Assembly (NCBI GenBank): GCA_009768935.1
Contig: WESA01000011.1
Span: forward strand, 1 to 57,428
DNA from: Rectinema subterraneum
GTDB taxonomy: Bacteria > Spirochaetota > Spirochaetia > Treponematales > Rectinemataceae
Length of the DNA stretch: 57,428 bases
Reading direction: 5' to 3'
Position 1 is the stretch's first letter, and each line of letters opens with the position of its first letter. The notes beneath the pieces are model-generated. The model did no database searches. It saw only the letters and a program-made list of their open reading frames with translations, and was not told the DNA's origin. A program made the translations under genes and the position numbers. This document shows, piece by piece, positions 33,748 through 41,784 of the stretch.

Positions 33748-35097
33748 TTATTTTTTGAGTGCTTTGGCGGCGACTTCCGCTGCCTTGATCAGAGGGAATG
33801 CAGCCGGTGACGCCGTAAGCAAGGGCTGAGTGCCGATCTGCATCATCAATAGATCATTGATGGTCATATGGTTCTGCACTGCAATGCCGATCGCGTTTAT
33901 AAGCTCTCCTGCTCCCTTGCCGCCCATTACCTCTCCGCCAAGGACCACTCCGGAGTGTTTCGATACAATGAGCTTGACCGTTTCTTTGTGTGCATCGGGG
34001 ATTTTGCCGGGGTGCCGATCGACGCCCGTGAAGGAGCCGACGACAATTTTGAAACCTTCTGCGGCAGCGGTCTTTTCGATCAACCCCGCCACTCCGAATG
34101 CGGTATCTCCTATGCAGGTCGAATAGATGCCGACGGTTCCTCTGAAGGTCGCGAAGGTATTCAGTTCATAAAGATTGAGGCCGGCGGTCCTTGCCTCGCT
34201 GCAGGCGGTGGATGCAAGCATGACCTTACTGATTTTTCCGGTCGAGAAATCGATTTTTTCTGCGCAATCGCCGGCTGCAAAGACATCCGGCATGCTGGTG
34301 CGGCGGTATTGATCTGCCTTGATAAATCCGAATGCATTGAGTTCGAGGCCCATTTTCTTTGCGAGCTCGGTATTTGGCTGGTATCCAAGCGAAAGAATGA
34401 CTGCGTCAGCATCGAGCAGTTCACCATTATTGAGCTTTACTTGTGCGACTTTTTTGTCGCCAAGTATTTCTTCGATGCCAATATTTGTCCTGAGTTTGAC
34501 ACCGCGCTGAATAAGAAGCGCTTCGGCTTCCGCCGCAAATTCTTCGTCAAATGTCGCACCGAGTGCATGAGGCAAAATTTCGACAAGGGTCACCTCCTTG
34601 CCGGCCTTGTTGAGTTCGTCGGAGACTTCAACGCCGATAAAACCAGCCCCTACGACGACAATCTTTTTCATGGTCTGAAGCTTTTGCTGGAGCTGATCCA
34701 GATAGTCCTTGTTTTTCGGGATGGTGAAGACATTTTCCAGATCGGCGCCTTTGAGCCATCGAGGAACCGAGGGCAAGGATCCGGTTCCCAGAATCAGTTT
34801 GTCGTACGCGATTTCCAGACCATTTTTTGTTGTGCATGTTTTTGCCTTGCCATTAATTTCGAGCACTTCATCTACAATGATTTCGACGCCGAGCTTCACA
34901 AGGCCTTCGTCTGGAAGTATGTTGTTGTTGCTTGTTCCGACAGTGTTGAAAATGTAGGGGATGCCGCATGGAATCATGACTTTTTCTTCTTTTCGTATGA
35001 CAGCGACGCTCTTTTCGGGGTAATTCGACTTTGCGGTTGTTGCGGCGACAAGGCCAGTTGCGCTTCCGCCGACTACCAGCACATCAACAGCTTTCAT
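33748..35097 (-). CDS. CoA-disulfide reductase / NADH oxidase-like flavoprotein
   Basis: 449 residues of the pyridine-nucleotide-disulfide oxidoreductase group. FAD site VDVLVVGGSATGLVAATTAK; single redox cysteine in VMIPCGIPYIF (about residue 44), the mark of NADH oxidase/peroxidase and CoA-disulfide reductases; NAD site IVVVGAGFIGVEVSDEL; second FAD motif MPDVFAAGDCAEKIDF; and a C-terminal dimerisation domain. Such enzymes deal with oxygen or keep CoA reduced in anaerobes; which reaction applies is not decidable by eye. TGGAGG lies 7 bases before the ATG. The upstream region is very AT-rich. Confidence 0.85.
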   Translation of the reverse strand: MKAVDVLVVGGSATGLVAATTAKSNYPEKSVAVIRKEEKVMIPCGIPYIFNTVGTSNNNILPDEGLVKLGVEIIVDEVLEINGKAKTCTTKNGLEIAYDKLILGTGSLPSVPRWLKGADLENVFTIPKNKDYLDQLQQKLQTMKKIVVVGAGFIGVEVSDELNKAGKEVTLVEILPHALGATFDEEFAAEAEALLIQRGVKLRTNIGIEEILGDKKVAQVKLNNGELLDADAVILSLGYQPNTELAKKMGLELNAFGFIKADQYRRTSMPDVFAAGDCAEKIDFSTGKISKVMLASTACSEARTAGLNLYELNTFATFRGTVGIYSTCIGDTAFGVAGLIEKTAAAEGFKIVVGSFTGVDRHPGKIPDAHKETVKLIVSKHSGVVLGGEVMGGKGAGELINAIGIAVQNHMTINDLLMMQIGTQPLLTASPAAFPLIKAAEVAAKALKK

Positions 35098-35139
35098 AGC
35101 TATACCTCCAGTCAGAAATTCAGATAATTGGCATAAGCC

Positions 35140-35220
35140 AGAAACATTCTCTTCCTTTTCAAGAATTTTGTCAATATTAAAATATCTATATAATATGATA
35201 TATATTGAAAATCTGAAATT
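35140..35220. promoter_or_regulatory. AT-rich divergent regulatory region
   Basis: Between the flavoprotein (minus) and acylphosphatase (plus). A minus-strand TTGACA (35173-35168), a 17-base spacer and GAGAAT could drive the flavoprotein. On the plus strand TTGTCA (35169-35174) is followed by TATAAT (35190-35195) after a short spacer of 15. An inverted repeat ATATC (35182-35186) / GATAT (35197-35201) may bind a regulator. Confidence 0.35.
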
Positions 35221-35343
35221 AATAATGAAATTATGTCAGCCGGGCGTATTGTGTTTTTGGGGTGGCATTTTCATTTTCTGGGCTTTACAATCATTAGGAA
35301 GAGAGATATTCAATTAGAGCACAGGGAGTCAGTATCAGAGAAC

Positions 35344-35616
35344 ATGCAAGCCTTCCATGCAATTGTGAAAGGTGAAGTGCAAGGCGTCGGATTTCGCATG
35401 TCAGCGATAATCAGGGCGGAGCAGCTTGGACTTACGGGCTGGGTTCGGAATACTCCCGATGGCGATGTCGAAGTCTGGGCGGAAGGGAATACACAAGCTT
35501 TGGAACACTTCTATGCTTGGCTTCAGGTAGGCCCGTCCGCGGCACGCGTCGACGAAGTGATCAAAACCGATGAACAGCCTCGCGGGATCTATAAAAGGTT
35601 TTCGGTTGCATTTTGA
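35344..35616 (+). CDS. acyP: Acylphosphatase
   Basis: 90 residues, the usual size. The catalytic loop VKGEVQGVGFRM contains the phosphate-binding arginine, and the second signature is GWVRNTPDGDVEVWAEG with the catalytic Asn. It hydrolyses acyl phosphates such as acetyl phosphate or 1,3-bisphosphoglycerate in the cytosol. The frame extends 37 codons further upstream, but ATG 35344 (MQAFHAIVKG) matches the family start. The ribosome-binding site is weak (AGAGAA). It lies 70 bases before the oxidoreductase gene. Confidence 0.9.
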   Translation: MQAFHAIVKGEVQGVGFRMSAIIRAEQLGLTGWVRNTPDGDVEVWAEGNTQALEHFYAWLQVGPSAARVDEVIKTDEQPRGIYKRFSVAF

Positions 35617-35685
35617 ATGATTCGGAATGCGGGCGCGCCGCAGCGTCGCTGCGGCGATGGCCCATCAGAACAGGAGGCGGAGAAA

Positions 35686-36687
35686 ATGGCATCTACCATG
35701 AAAGCAATGGTAATTCGACGCACGGGAGGACCGGATGTTTTCGAGGAGGCCGAGCTCCTGATTCCCGAACCGAAGGCGGGCCAAGTGTTGGTAAAAATTG
35801 CCGCAACCTCGGTCAATCCGATCGATTGCAAAGTGCGCTCGGGAGCGGTTGCCATTTTGCCGCCCTTCCCGGCGGTGCTGCATGGCGATCTGTCCGGCAC
35901 GGTTGTCGAGGTCGGGCAGGATGTGCGCAAATTTAAGGAAGGCGATGAAGTATACGGGCTTGTCGGGTGGACAGGGGGAGAAGGGGGTGCTCTTGCTGAA
36001 TTCGCCGTTTGCGATGAACAGCTCCTGGCGCATGCACCCCGGTCGCTGCCCTTGGACGAAGCTGCGGTGCTCCCTGTCGTAGGGATTACCGCGTATCAAG
36101 GGCTCCGGCGCAAAATCAGGCTCGAAAAGGACCGGATGCTTCTTGTACAGGGCGGCTCAGGCGGTGTGGGACATATTGTCGTGCAGATGGGCAAGGCGTT
36201 TGGCGCACAGGTGGCTGCCGCCGCCTCGAGCGATGAAAAAATCGCAGTTGTTGCTTCGGCTGGCGCAGATTGGACCATTCGCTACGATCAGGAAACAGCC
36301 GCGCAGTATGTTGAGCGAATCACCGGCGGCAAAGGCTTCGATGTTGTGTTCGATACAGCGGGAGGGGCCAACCTCCCGCTGTCGTTCGAAGCCGCGCGCC
36401 GCGGCGGCGATATTGTCACGATCGCTGCGCGGGCCATCGTCGATTTGAGCCTTATGCATTCAAAGGGCCTCAACCTGCATGTCGTCTTCAGCCTTTTGCC
36501 GATTCTCTACGGGGAGGGGCGCGCGCAGATGGGGCAGGATCTTGAGGCAATTGCCCGCCTGGTGGACGATGGCCTTATTCGTCCCATTATCTACCCGCGT
36601 ACGTTCTCGCTCAGCAGCATTGCCGAGGCACACAGATTCCTCGAAACAGAGAGCCATTACGGCAAAGTCCTTGTACATGTACAGTAA
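35686..36687 (+). CDS. NADPH:quinone reductase-like alcohol dehydrogenase
   Basis: 333 residues, zinc-free MDR (QOR) subgroup. N-terminal GroES-like domain: MKAMVIRRTGGPDVFEEAEL, SVNPIDCKVRSGA, HGDLSGTVVEVGQDV. Nucleotide-binding domain: LLVQGGSGGVGHIVVQMGKA. No structural or catalytic zinc cysteines are visible. The end, SSIAEAHRFLETESHYGKVL, is typical. ATG 35686 has AGGAGG 8 bases ahead; the upstream in-frame extension is not conserved. It reduces quinones or enones with NADPH; the substrate is unknown. Confidence 0.87.
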   Translation: MASTMKAMVIRRTGGPDVFEEAELLIPEPKAGQVLVKIAATSVNPIDCKVRSGAVAILPPFPAVLHGDLSGTVVEVGQDVRKFKEGDEVYGLVGWTGGEGGALAEFAVCDEQLLAHAPRSLPLDEAAVLPVVGITAYQGLRRKIRLEKDRMLLVQGGSGGVGHIVVQMGKAFGAQVAAAASSDEKIAVVASAGADWTIRYDQETAAQYVERITGGKGFDVVFDTAGGANLPLSFEAARRGGDIVTIAARAIVDLSLMHSKGLNLHVVFSLLPILYGEGRAQMGQDLEAIARLVDDGLIRPIIYPRTFSLSSIAEAHRFLETESHYGKVLVHVQ

Positions 36688-36744
36688 AAGGGGCTTTTTC
36701 GAAAGGGAACGTCTGAGTATGCGGCGCGCCGGCAAGAGCGAACG

Positions 36745-37737
36745 CTAATAAGTGCGAACCAGCAGTGAATTCACGATAAGCTCGAGGTCACGCCGCGGCT
36801 TTCCTTCAGGCAGGCGCGCAATTTCGGCATGAGCGAGGCGGGTATAGCGCTCGGCATCTTTTCGGGCGCGCTTAATGGCATCCGTTTCGTGCACAAGGTT
36901 GAGAACACTACCGACAGAATCGGGATGGGCGCGGATATCGGAGAGCAGAGGTCTGATTTTCTCGCCCTTTTCCTCCAGGGCATAGATGAGCGGCAGTGTG
37001 CAGAGACCCTCCCGTATGTCATTGCCAACCGGCTTTTTAAGTTCCTCAAGGCTGGACTCGTAGTCGAGAATATCGTCAATGATCTGGAATGCCATGCCAA
37101 GGTTGTAGCCGGTTCGTCTGAGGGCCTGCGTGGTGAAAGTCGAGCAGCCTGTTTCCGCCGAGCCGATATGAAGCGCAAGCGCGAAAAGCGCTGCGGTTTT
37201 TCCTGCGATTGTCTGCAGATACCGCCGCCTGCTCAGCGCAAACGTGTATTTTGTGAGGTCCTGATTGATTTCCGCCTTGCAGATGGCGCTCACGAATTCA
37301 GCCAGCAAGACAGCGCGGCTCGGGTGCACATATTGCGCGATAATTCGATAGCAGCGCGAAAGCAGCCAGTCACCGGCAAGGATTGCATTCGTCGTCCCGA
37401 GTGTCTGATGGAGCGTTGGAATGCCGCGGCGGTGGCTTGCCCTGTCGAGGATGTCATCATGGATAAGGGTTGCAGTGTGGAGCAGCTCGATGGCAGCAGC
37501 GATGTTCACAAGGCGCTTTTCTTGCTTTTTGCTCCACTTTTTTCGATCGGGGTTAAGCCCGAACTCGCCTCCTACATAGACAAGTGCGGGGCGGAGCATC
37601 TTTCCGCCTGATTCGACGAGCCTCCCTACTTCTTCCCTGAGGGGGAGTGTGCTGTTTTCGAGAATCGAAAGAATAAGCGCTTCTGTTTCGCTGAGAAAAT
37701 CTTTTATATCCGGGAAGTCATTCCAGTATTGCGTCAT
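36745..37737 (-). CDS. Polyprenyl (octaprenyl/heptaprenyl-type) diphosphate synthase
   Basis: 330 residues of the trans-isoprenyl diphosphate synthase fold. First aspartate motif LIHDDILDRASHRRGIPT, second MAFQIIDDILDYESS, with GGKMLRPALVYVGGE near residue 45. Length and the TATLIHDD region fit long-chain synthases that make the side chain of menaquinone or ubiquinone. Residues fixing chain length cannot be judged safely by eye. AGGAG lies 6 bases before the ATG. It is downstream of the NADH:quinone dehydrogenase gene but separated by a terminator; a shared role in the quinone pool is plausible. Confidence 0.9.
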   Translation of the reverse strand: MTQYWNDFPDIKDFLSETEALILSILENSTLPLREEVGRLVESGGKMLRPALVYVGGEFGLNPDRKKWSKKQEKRLVNIAAAIELLHTATLIHDDILDRASHRRGIPTLHQTLGTTNAILAGDWLLSRCYRIIAQYVHPSRAVLLAEFVSAICKAEINQDLTKYTFALSRRRYLQTIAGKTAALFALALHIGSAETGCSTFTTQALRRTGYNLGMAFQIIDDILDYESSLEELKKPVGNDIREGLCTLPLIYALEEKGEKIRPLLSDIRAHPDSVGSVLNLVHETDAIKRARKDAERYTRLAHAEIARLPEGKPRRDLELIVNSLLVRTY

Positions 37738-37750
37738 GATGCTCCTGCAA

Positions 37751-37797
37751 ATAAAAGACGGCGGAGCGGCCTTGAAAGAGAGCCGTTTCCGCCGCCA
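37751..37797 (-). terminator. Intrinsic terminator of the NADH dehydrogenase gene
   Basis: On the minus strand GGCGGCGGA...TCCGCCG with an inner GGC/GCC helix, then TTTTAT (37756-37751). It lies 35 bases after the stop at 37832 and just before the polyprenyl synthase ribosome-binding site. Confidence 0.7.
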
Positions 37798-37831
37798 CCT
37801 TTTCGTTAATTGGTCAACGCTTTTCTAATAC

Positions 37832-39880
37832 TCACTTCGTCGGATCGTCCGCATAGAAATGCCATTTGCGGGCAAACCTGGTGCCGTTCCACCATCGCTT
37901 GATAGCAGGAATGAGCCAGTAGTCGATGCCGAATGAGCGGCCAAGGCCTCCAAGCATCAGAATCGCTGCGAACACGAACCACAGCTGGTTCCATGCAAAC
38001 ATGCCGGACAGCGTGAATACGATACACATGCCGATACTTGCCGCGGCGGCGAGCCATGTGAAACAGCCGCCAAAGAGCGCCAGACCGATGCCGATTTCCA
38101 TGACCACTATCATGGCTTGGAAGAAGGTATATGGCAGATATGCGAAAATGCCGTCCATAAAGGTGTGACGGAACCAGGTTACGAGCCCGGAATTCGGGTC
38201 GAAGATAGGTTTCGTAAGGTCCCAGACGGCCTTGAAGGTTTGGGTTGCGGCTTGGGTGCCACCGGTTGCTGCAGGAGCGGCGGCTGCAGCCGAAGCCGCC
38301 GATGTGGCGGCCGGTGCCGCTGCAGCAGCGGACGATGCAACCGCGCTCGCCGCGCTCGTGGCGGCCACAGCCGGTGCGGCGCTCGCGGCTGCCGCGGCAC
38401 CCGTCGCGGCAGTGGCCGCAGCCTGTCCTGCGCTCTCCCACGCGCTCGCGCCGCTCGTCGCTTCTGCAGCTTTTACACCTGCCTGCACCACGCCGGGCGA
38501 AAACATCCAGCCAGATTTCGAGCCGCTTGCAAACGCAAGCCAGCCCTCTCCAATCTTGTTGATGCCTTCAAAAACCCACATAAGCCCCAGCCACATTCTG
38601 AGCAGAAGCGGCCAGTATGGCCGGATTTTGTACGAAGCAAAATCGCCGATTATCGAGCGGCGGTTCTTCATGTCGAGGAATTCGTGCTTGAGATATTCCC
38701 ACACCTGGTTGATGCCAGCAATGTTGAGCAAATACCACACGTTGATCAGGTGTTTGATCGCAAGCGCGATGAATCCCGAAGTTTTCATGCCGCCTGCGTT
38801 TGAAACGCCGTAGTGGCTGCCGATGGAAATCATGAAGCCATGGTAGTTTGGTTTGAACTGATGCCGCTCGCCGCCGTCGATGTCGGAGATAATGTTCTTA
38901 GCAGCCGCTTCCGCGGTGAAGTGCGCTGTTTCGACGATCTGCGCCAGGGGCTTGCCTTCCTGCATCAGGCCGGAGATGTCGCCGACGACATAGACGAATG
39001 GATATTTCGTGGATTTGAGTTCCATGTCGCAGTCGATGCGGTTGCGCTTGCCTGCGGGAAGCCCAAGCTGGCCCGCAAAACTCGAACCCTTGACACCGCA
39101 TGTCCAGATGAATGTTTCGGTTTCGACGATCTGGCCGCTCTTGAGGAGTACCTTGCCGGGCTCGGCGCCGATAATCGCGGAGTTGAGCATGACATCGCAG
39201 CGGCGCTTCTGCAGATATTTCTCGGCTTTGGCGCGCAGCGGTTCTTCGAGAATGGGGAGAATCGAAGGCAGCGCCTCGATGTTGAGAACGCGCACTTCCT
39301 TCGGGTCGAGGAAGTATTTGCGGCACATGACATCTCGGTAATCGAGCAGCTCGCCGATCATTTCGATACCGGTAAAGCCCGCGCCCGCGACCACAAACGT
39401 CAGCAGCTTTTTTCGCTTTTCCGGGTCGGTCTCGAGCGAAGCCTCGTAGAATTTTTCTTCTACATGCTTGCGCACTTTCATTGCATCTTCGAATGACCAG
39501 AGCGTGAACGCATTTTCCGCGATGCCTGGCGTGCCGAAGAATTCAGGCTCGGCGCCGACGCCTAGAATGATATAGTCGAAATCATAGGTGCAAACTTTGC
39601 CGGTCGCCTGTTTCGCCTCGAAATCGACTTTTTCGATTGTATCGAGCACGACATTGATGCGCTTTGCGCCGAAAATCTTCTTGAAGAGAACCTGAACGGA
39701 TTCAGGTTCGGTTCTCCAGCCAGCAACTTCATGCAACTCTGTCATCAATGTATGGAAAGGACGCTTATCGACAAGCGTGATCTCTACATCCTCTCTCTTG
39801 CGGAAGTGCTTTTCGAGAATCTTTCCAGCCCAGACTCCTCCATAGCCACCGCCAAGAATGAGAATTTTCTTTGTTGCCAT
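37832..39880 (-). CDS. Type II NADH dehydrogenase fused to a DoxX-like membrane domain by an Ala-rich linker
   Basis: 682 residues. Residues 1 to about 400 are NDH-2: FAD site KKILILGGGYGGVWAGKILE, NAD site LLTFVVAGAGFTGIEMIGEL, and VYVVGDISGLMQEGKPLAQI. NDH-2 passes electrons from NADH to quinone at the membrane face. Residues about 400-460 continue into membrane segments (WPLLLRMWLGLMWVFEGINK). Residues about 465-547 are a long Ala/Ser/Thr/Pro tract. After it come DoxX-like helices (FQAMIVVMEIGIGLALFGGC, FTLSGMFAWNQLWFVFAAIL). So the DoxX-type four-helix domain seems split by the Ala tract. DoxX proteins often pair with quinone-dependent oxidoreductases. The fusion is seen; its function is inferred. 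Confidence 0.85.
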   Translation of the reverse strand: MATKKILILGGGYGGVWAGKILEKHFRKREDVEITLVDKRPFHTLMTELHEVAGWRTEPESVQVLFKKIFGAKRINVVLDTIEKVDFEAKQATGKVCTYDFDYIILGVGAEPEFFGTPGIAENAFTLWSFEDAMKVRKHVEEKFYEASLETDPEKRKKLLTFVVAGAGFTGIEMIGELLDYRDVMCRKYFLDPKEVRVLNIEALPSILPILEEPLRAKAEKYLQKRRCDVMLNSAIIGAEPGKVLLKSGQIVETETFIWTCGVKGSSFAGQLGLPAGKRNRIDCDMELKSTKYPFVYVVGDISGLMQEGKPLAQIVETAHFTAEAAAKNIISDIDGGERHQFKPNYHGFMISIGSHYGVSNAGGMKTSGFIALAIKHLINVWYLLNIAGINQVWEYLKHEFLDMKNRRSIIGDFASYKIRPYWPLLLRMWLGLMWVFEGINKIGEGWLAFASGSKSGWMFSPGVVQAGVKAAEATSGASAWESAGQAAATAATGAAAAASAAPAVAATSAASAVASSAAAAAPAATSAASAAAAAPAATGGTQAATQTFKAVWDLTKPIFDPNSGLVTWFRHTFMDGIFAYLPYTFFQAMIVVMEIGIGLALFGGCFTWLAAAASIGMCIVFTLSGMFAWNQLWFVFAAILMLGGLGRSFGIDYWLIPAIKRWWNGTRFARKWHFYADDPTK

Positions 39881-39921
39881 TTCTGTGACCCCGTTATTTC
39901 AAGATTCTGAAACCGTGCATT

Positions 39922-39950
39922 ATTATAAACTATTATCTATATTTTGACTA
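39922..39950 (-). promoter_or_regulatory. Promoter of the NADH dehydrogenase fusion gene
   Basis: Minus strand TAGTCA (39950-39945), a 17-base spacer and a consensus TATAAT (39927-39922), 42 bases before the start. Confidence 0.5.
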
Positions 39951-40069
39951 TAGTATTCTTTCTATTCACCAGATGCCGATTATTTATTATGATGCATCGT
40001 TCATGCTTATGATGAAACCGTGCAAGCGCGCACATTATATAGATTTTACAAGACAGGGAAGGACAGGAA

Positions 40070-41743
40070 ATGGAAAGATTCTTGCAGCGCATCGGATGCG
40101 CAGAGGATCAAGTTATTGTATCATTCGCCCGCCTGATAGGCGATCAATTCTTTGCTCAAAAAAAAGATATCCTGGTAAACGACGAGAATGCGGAATATCG
40201 GGCTCCGTTGATTGCAGCGCTGGCGGGGAAGTGGCTTGAGGCTTCGGCGCAGGAAGGGATGGAACACCCGCGCGTGCTCCTTCTTGCGGAAAAAGGTGAG
40301 GTGCTTGCGCAGTTGCGCGGGCTTTTGGAACAGGCAGGAATCGAAAGCACGATCTGCGTTTCAAAAGAAGAAACGGAAAGCTCAGCGGAGCGACTTGCGA
40401 CAGCCTCTTTTGTCGGGATTTCAGCGGATTTGTTCATGACTGCGGTTCTGGAACAAAGCTTCAAGCCTCGCGAATTCGGACTGGTTATAATCGAAGGTGC
40501 GGATCTGTTTGGCGAATTGCCAAGCGAGCTTCAGCGCAAGGTGTGGGGGTATCTGCTTCCGCCCTGGGAGCGGAGAGCGGTGCTCTTTGCTCAGCGGCTC
40601 GGGGTGCGAGCAAAAAACACAGCGATCGATTTTGCCAATAGTCCAGGAACCGTTACGCTCAAGAAGGCGCGGGCGAGCCTCGATGCAATCTCGGCAGAAT
40701 TTTATCGGGTTTTGTCTGAGGAGAAGTTCAAAGCCTTGCTGTCGCATCTTGCAGCAGCCGGAGCGCAGGGACATCACGCAGCAATCGTATTCTGCAATCT
40801 GCGCCAGACATCGCGCGAAGTCGAAGCGCGGCTGAGGCTCAATCATATTCCAGCAGAGCACGTATCTGCTGCTGCGCCGCCAGCAAAAAATGAAATGCTG
40901 TTCCAGCGATTCGCAAAGCTGCAGGAAATAGGGGATCAACAGGAAAACCGGGAACAGGGTGCCGAGCCTCTCGAAAGCCCAGAAAATCTGGAAAGCGCTC
41001 ATATGCAGCTGGTTCTCGTCGTTTCCAATGACAATCTCGAGGCGCTGCCGGATGAGCTCGCGCTTTTTGCCATTCATTATGATATCCCGCTCGATGCAGA
41101 CATATATCTAGAGCGGGTGCGCGCAATGCGATCGCGCGGTGCATCCATGCTGGGGCTTGTGTGCGAGCGCTACGAAGTCGGTTTGTCCGCGATTGAATCG
41201 CGATTCGGCATTCGTGTCGAATGCAAAGAAGCTACTGATATGGCGAATATCAAGGATGCAAGCGAGGGTGTTCCCCTCGATCTCGAGCGCGGGCATGTGA
41301 CCAAAAGAGCAGATTTTCCTCAGCAAACCGGCGTACCTGAAACCCGCGTATCTGAAAGGCGTGCGCCTGAAACCCGCGCGCCAGCGGCGAGACCGGATAG
41401 GCCGAGAAGTATCCAGGAACGCAAAATGCACACTCGGATTTCTGAGCGAGGTAAGTTCGAGCGAAAAAAAACCGATCGAAAAAAAGGTCGCCAGCAGCCA
41501 ACTCGTGCTGGTTCAAAGAATTCGGATCGAAACCCATCGCTCTATTCCATGAGTACAGAGGAACGCCTTGCCTATTTTCGCAACAAATACAGGGGGATAC
41601 TCAAAACACCCTCGAGCGAAGCCTCGCCTGCGCCCCAACACGGGGCTCAAGTTTCGCCACCCGATAGCACCAATCCTGAAAATGACGGTATAGTAAAGCG
41701 ACTTATCGGAAAGTTCTTTTCCGGGGGCAAAGCCGCCGAATGA
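40070..41743 (+). CDS. Degenerate DEAD-box helicase-like protein (catalytic motifs lost)
   Basis: 557 residues laid out like a RhlB/RhlE-type helicase plus a basic tail. The key motifs are gone. The Walker A position reads IAALAGKWLEA instead of AxTGxGKT. The DEAD box is IIEGADLF. Motif VI reads ERVRAMRSRG after the well-kept HYDIPLDADIYLE, in place of HRxGRxxR. Domain-two landmarks remain (HHAAIVFCNLRQTSREVEAR). Residues about 410-500 are rich in Arg/Lys/Pro repeats (ETRVSERRAPETRAPAARPD), fit for RNA binding. The tail (MSTEERLAYFRNKYRGIL) looks like a conserved peptide. AGGA lies before the ATG. It cannot be an ATP-driven helicase by sequence; an RNA-binding or scaffold role is inferred. 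Confidence 0.72.
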   Translation: MERFLQRIGCAEDQVIVSFARLIGDQFFAQKKDILVNDENAEYRAPLIAALAGKWLEASAQEGMEHPRVLLLAEKGEVLAQLRGLLEQAGIESTICVSKEETESSAERLATASFVGISADLFMTAVLEQSFKPREFGLVIIEGADLFGELPSELQRKVWGYLLPPWERRAVLFAQRLGVRAKNTAIDFANSPGTVTLKKARASLDAISAEFYRVLSEEKFKALLSHLAAAGAQGHHAAIVFCNLRQTSREVEARLRLNHIPAEHVSAAAPPAKNEMLFQRFAKLQEIGDQQENREQGAEPLESPENLESAHMQLVLVVSNDNLEALPDELALFAIHYDIPLDADIYLERVRAMRSRGASMLGLVCERYEVGLSAIESRFGIRVECKEATDMANIKDASEGVPLDLERGHVTKRADFPQQTGVPETRVSERRAPETRAPAARPDRPRSIQERKMHTRISERGKFERKKTDRKKGRQQPTRAGSKNSDRNPSLYSMSTEERLAYFRNKYRGILKTPSSEASPAPQHGAQVSPPDSTNPENDGIVKRLIGKFFSGGKAAE

Positions 41744-41784
41744 AATATCGGATGAAATACCGTATGAAAAAGAGGTGTCCATAA

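Noticed and set aside
33868..35127. Open frame of 419 codons antisense to the CoA-disulfide-reductase-like gene
   Set aside because: Same reasoning: the flavoprotein motifs define the coding strand.
38179..38803. Alanine/arginine-rich open frames on both strands at the NDH-2 linker, which might suggest an inserted gene
   Set aside because: They are reading-frame shadows of the GC-rich linker; the NDH-2/DoxX frame passes through without interruption.
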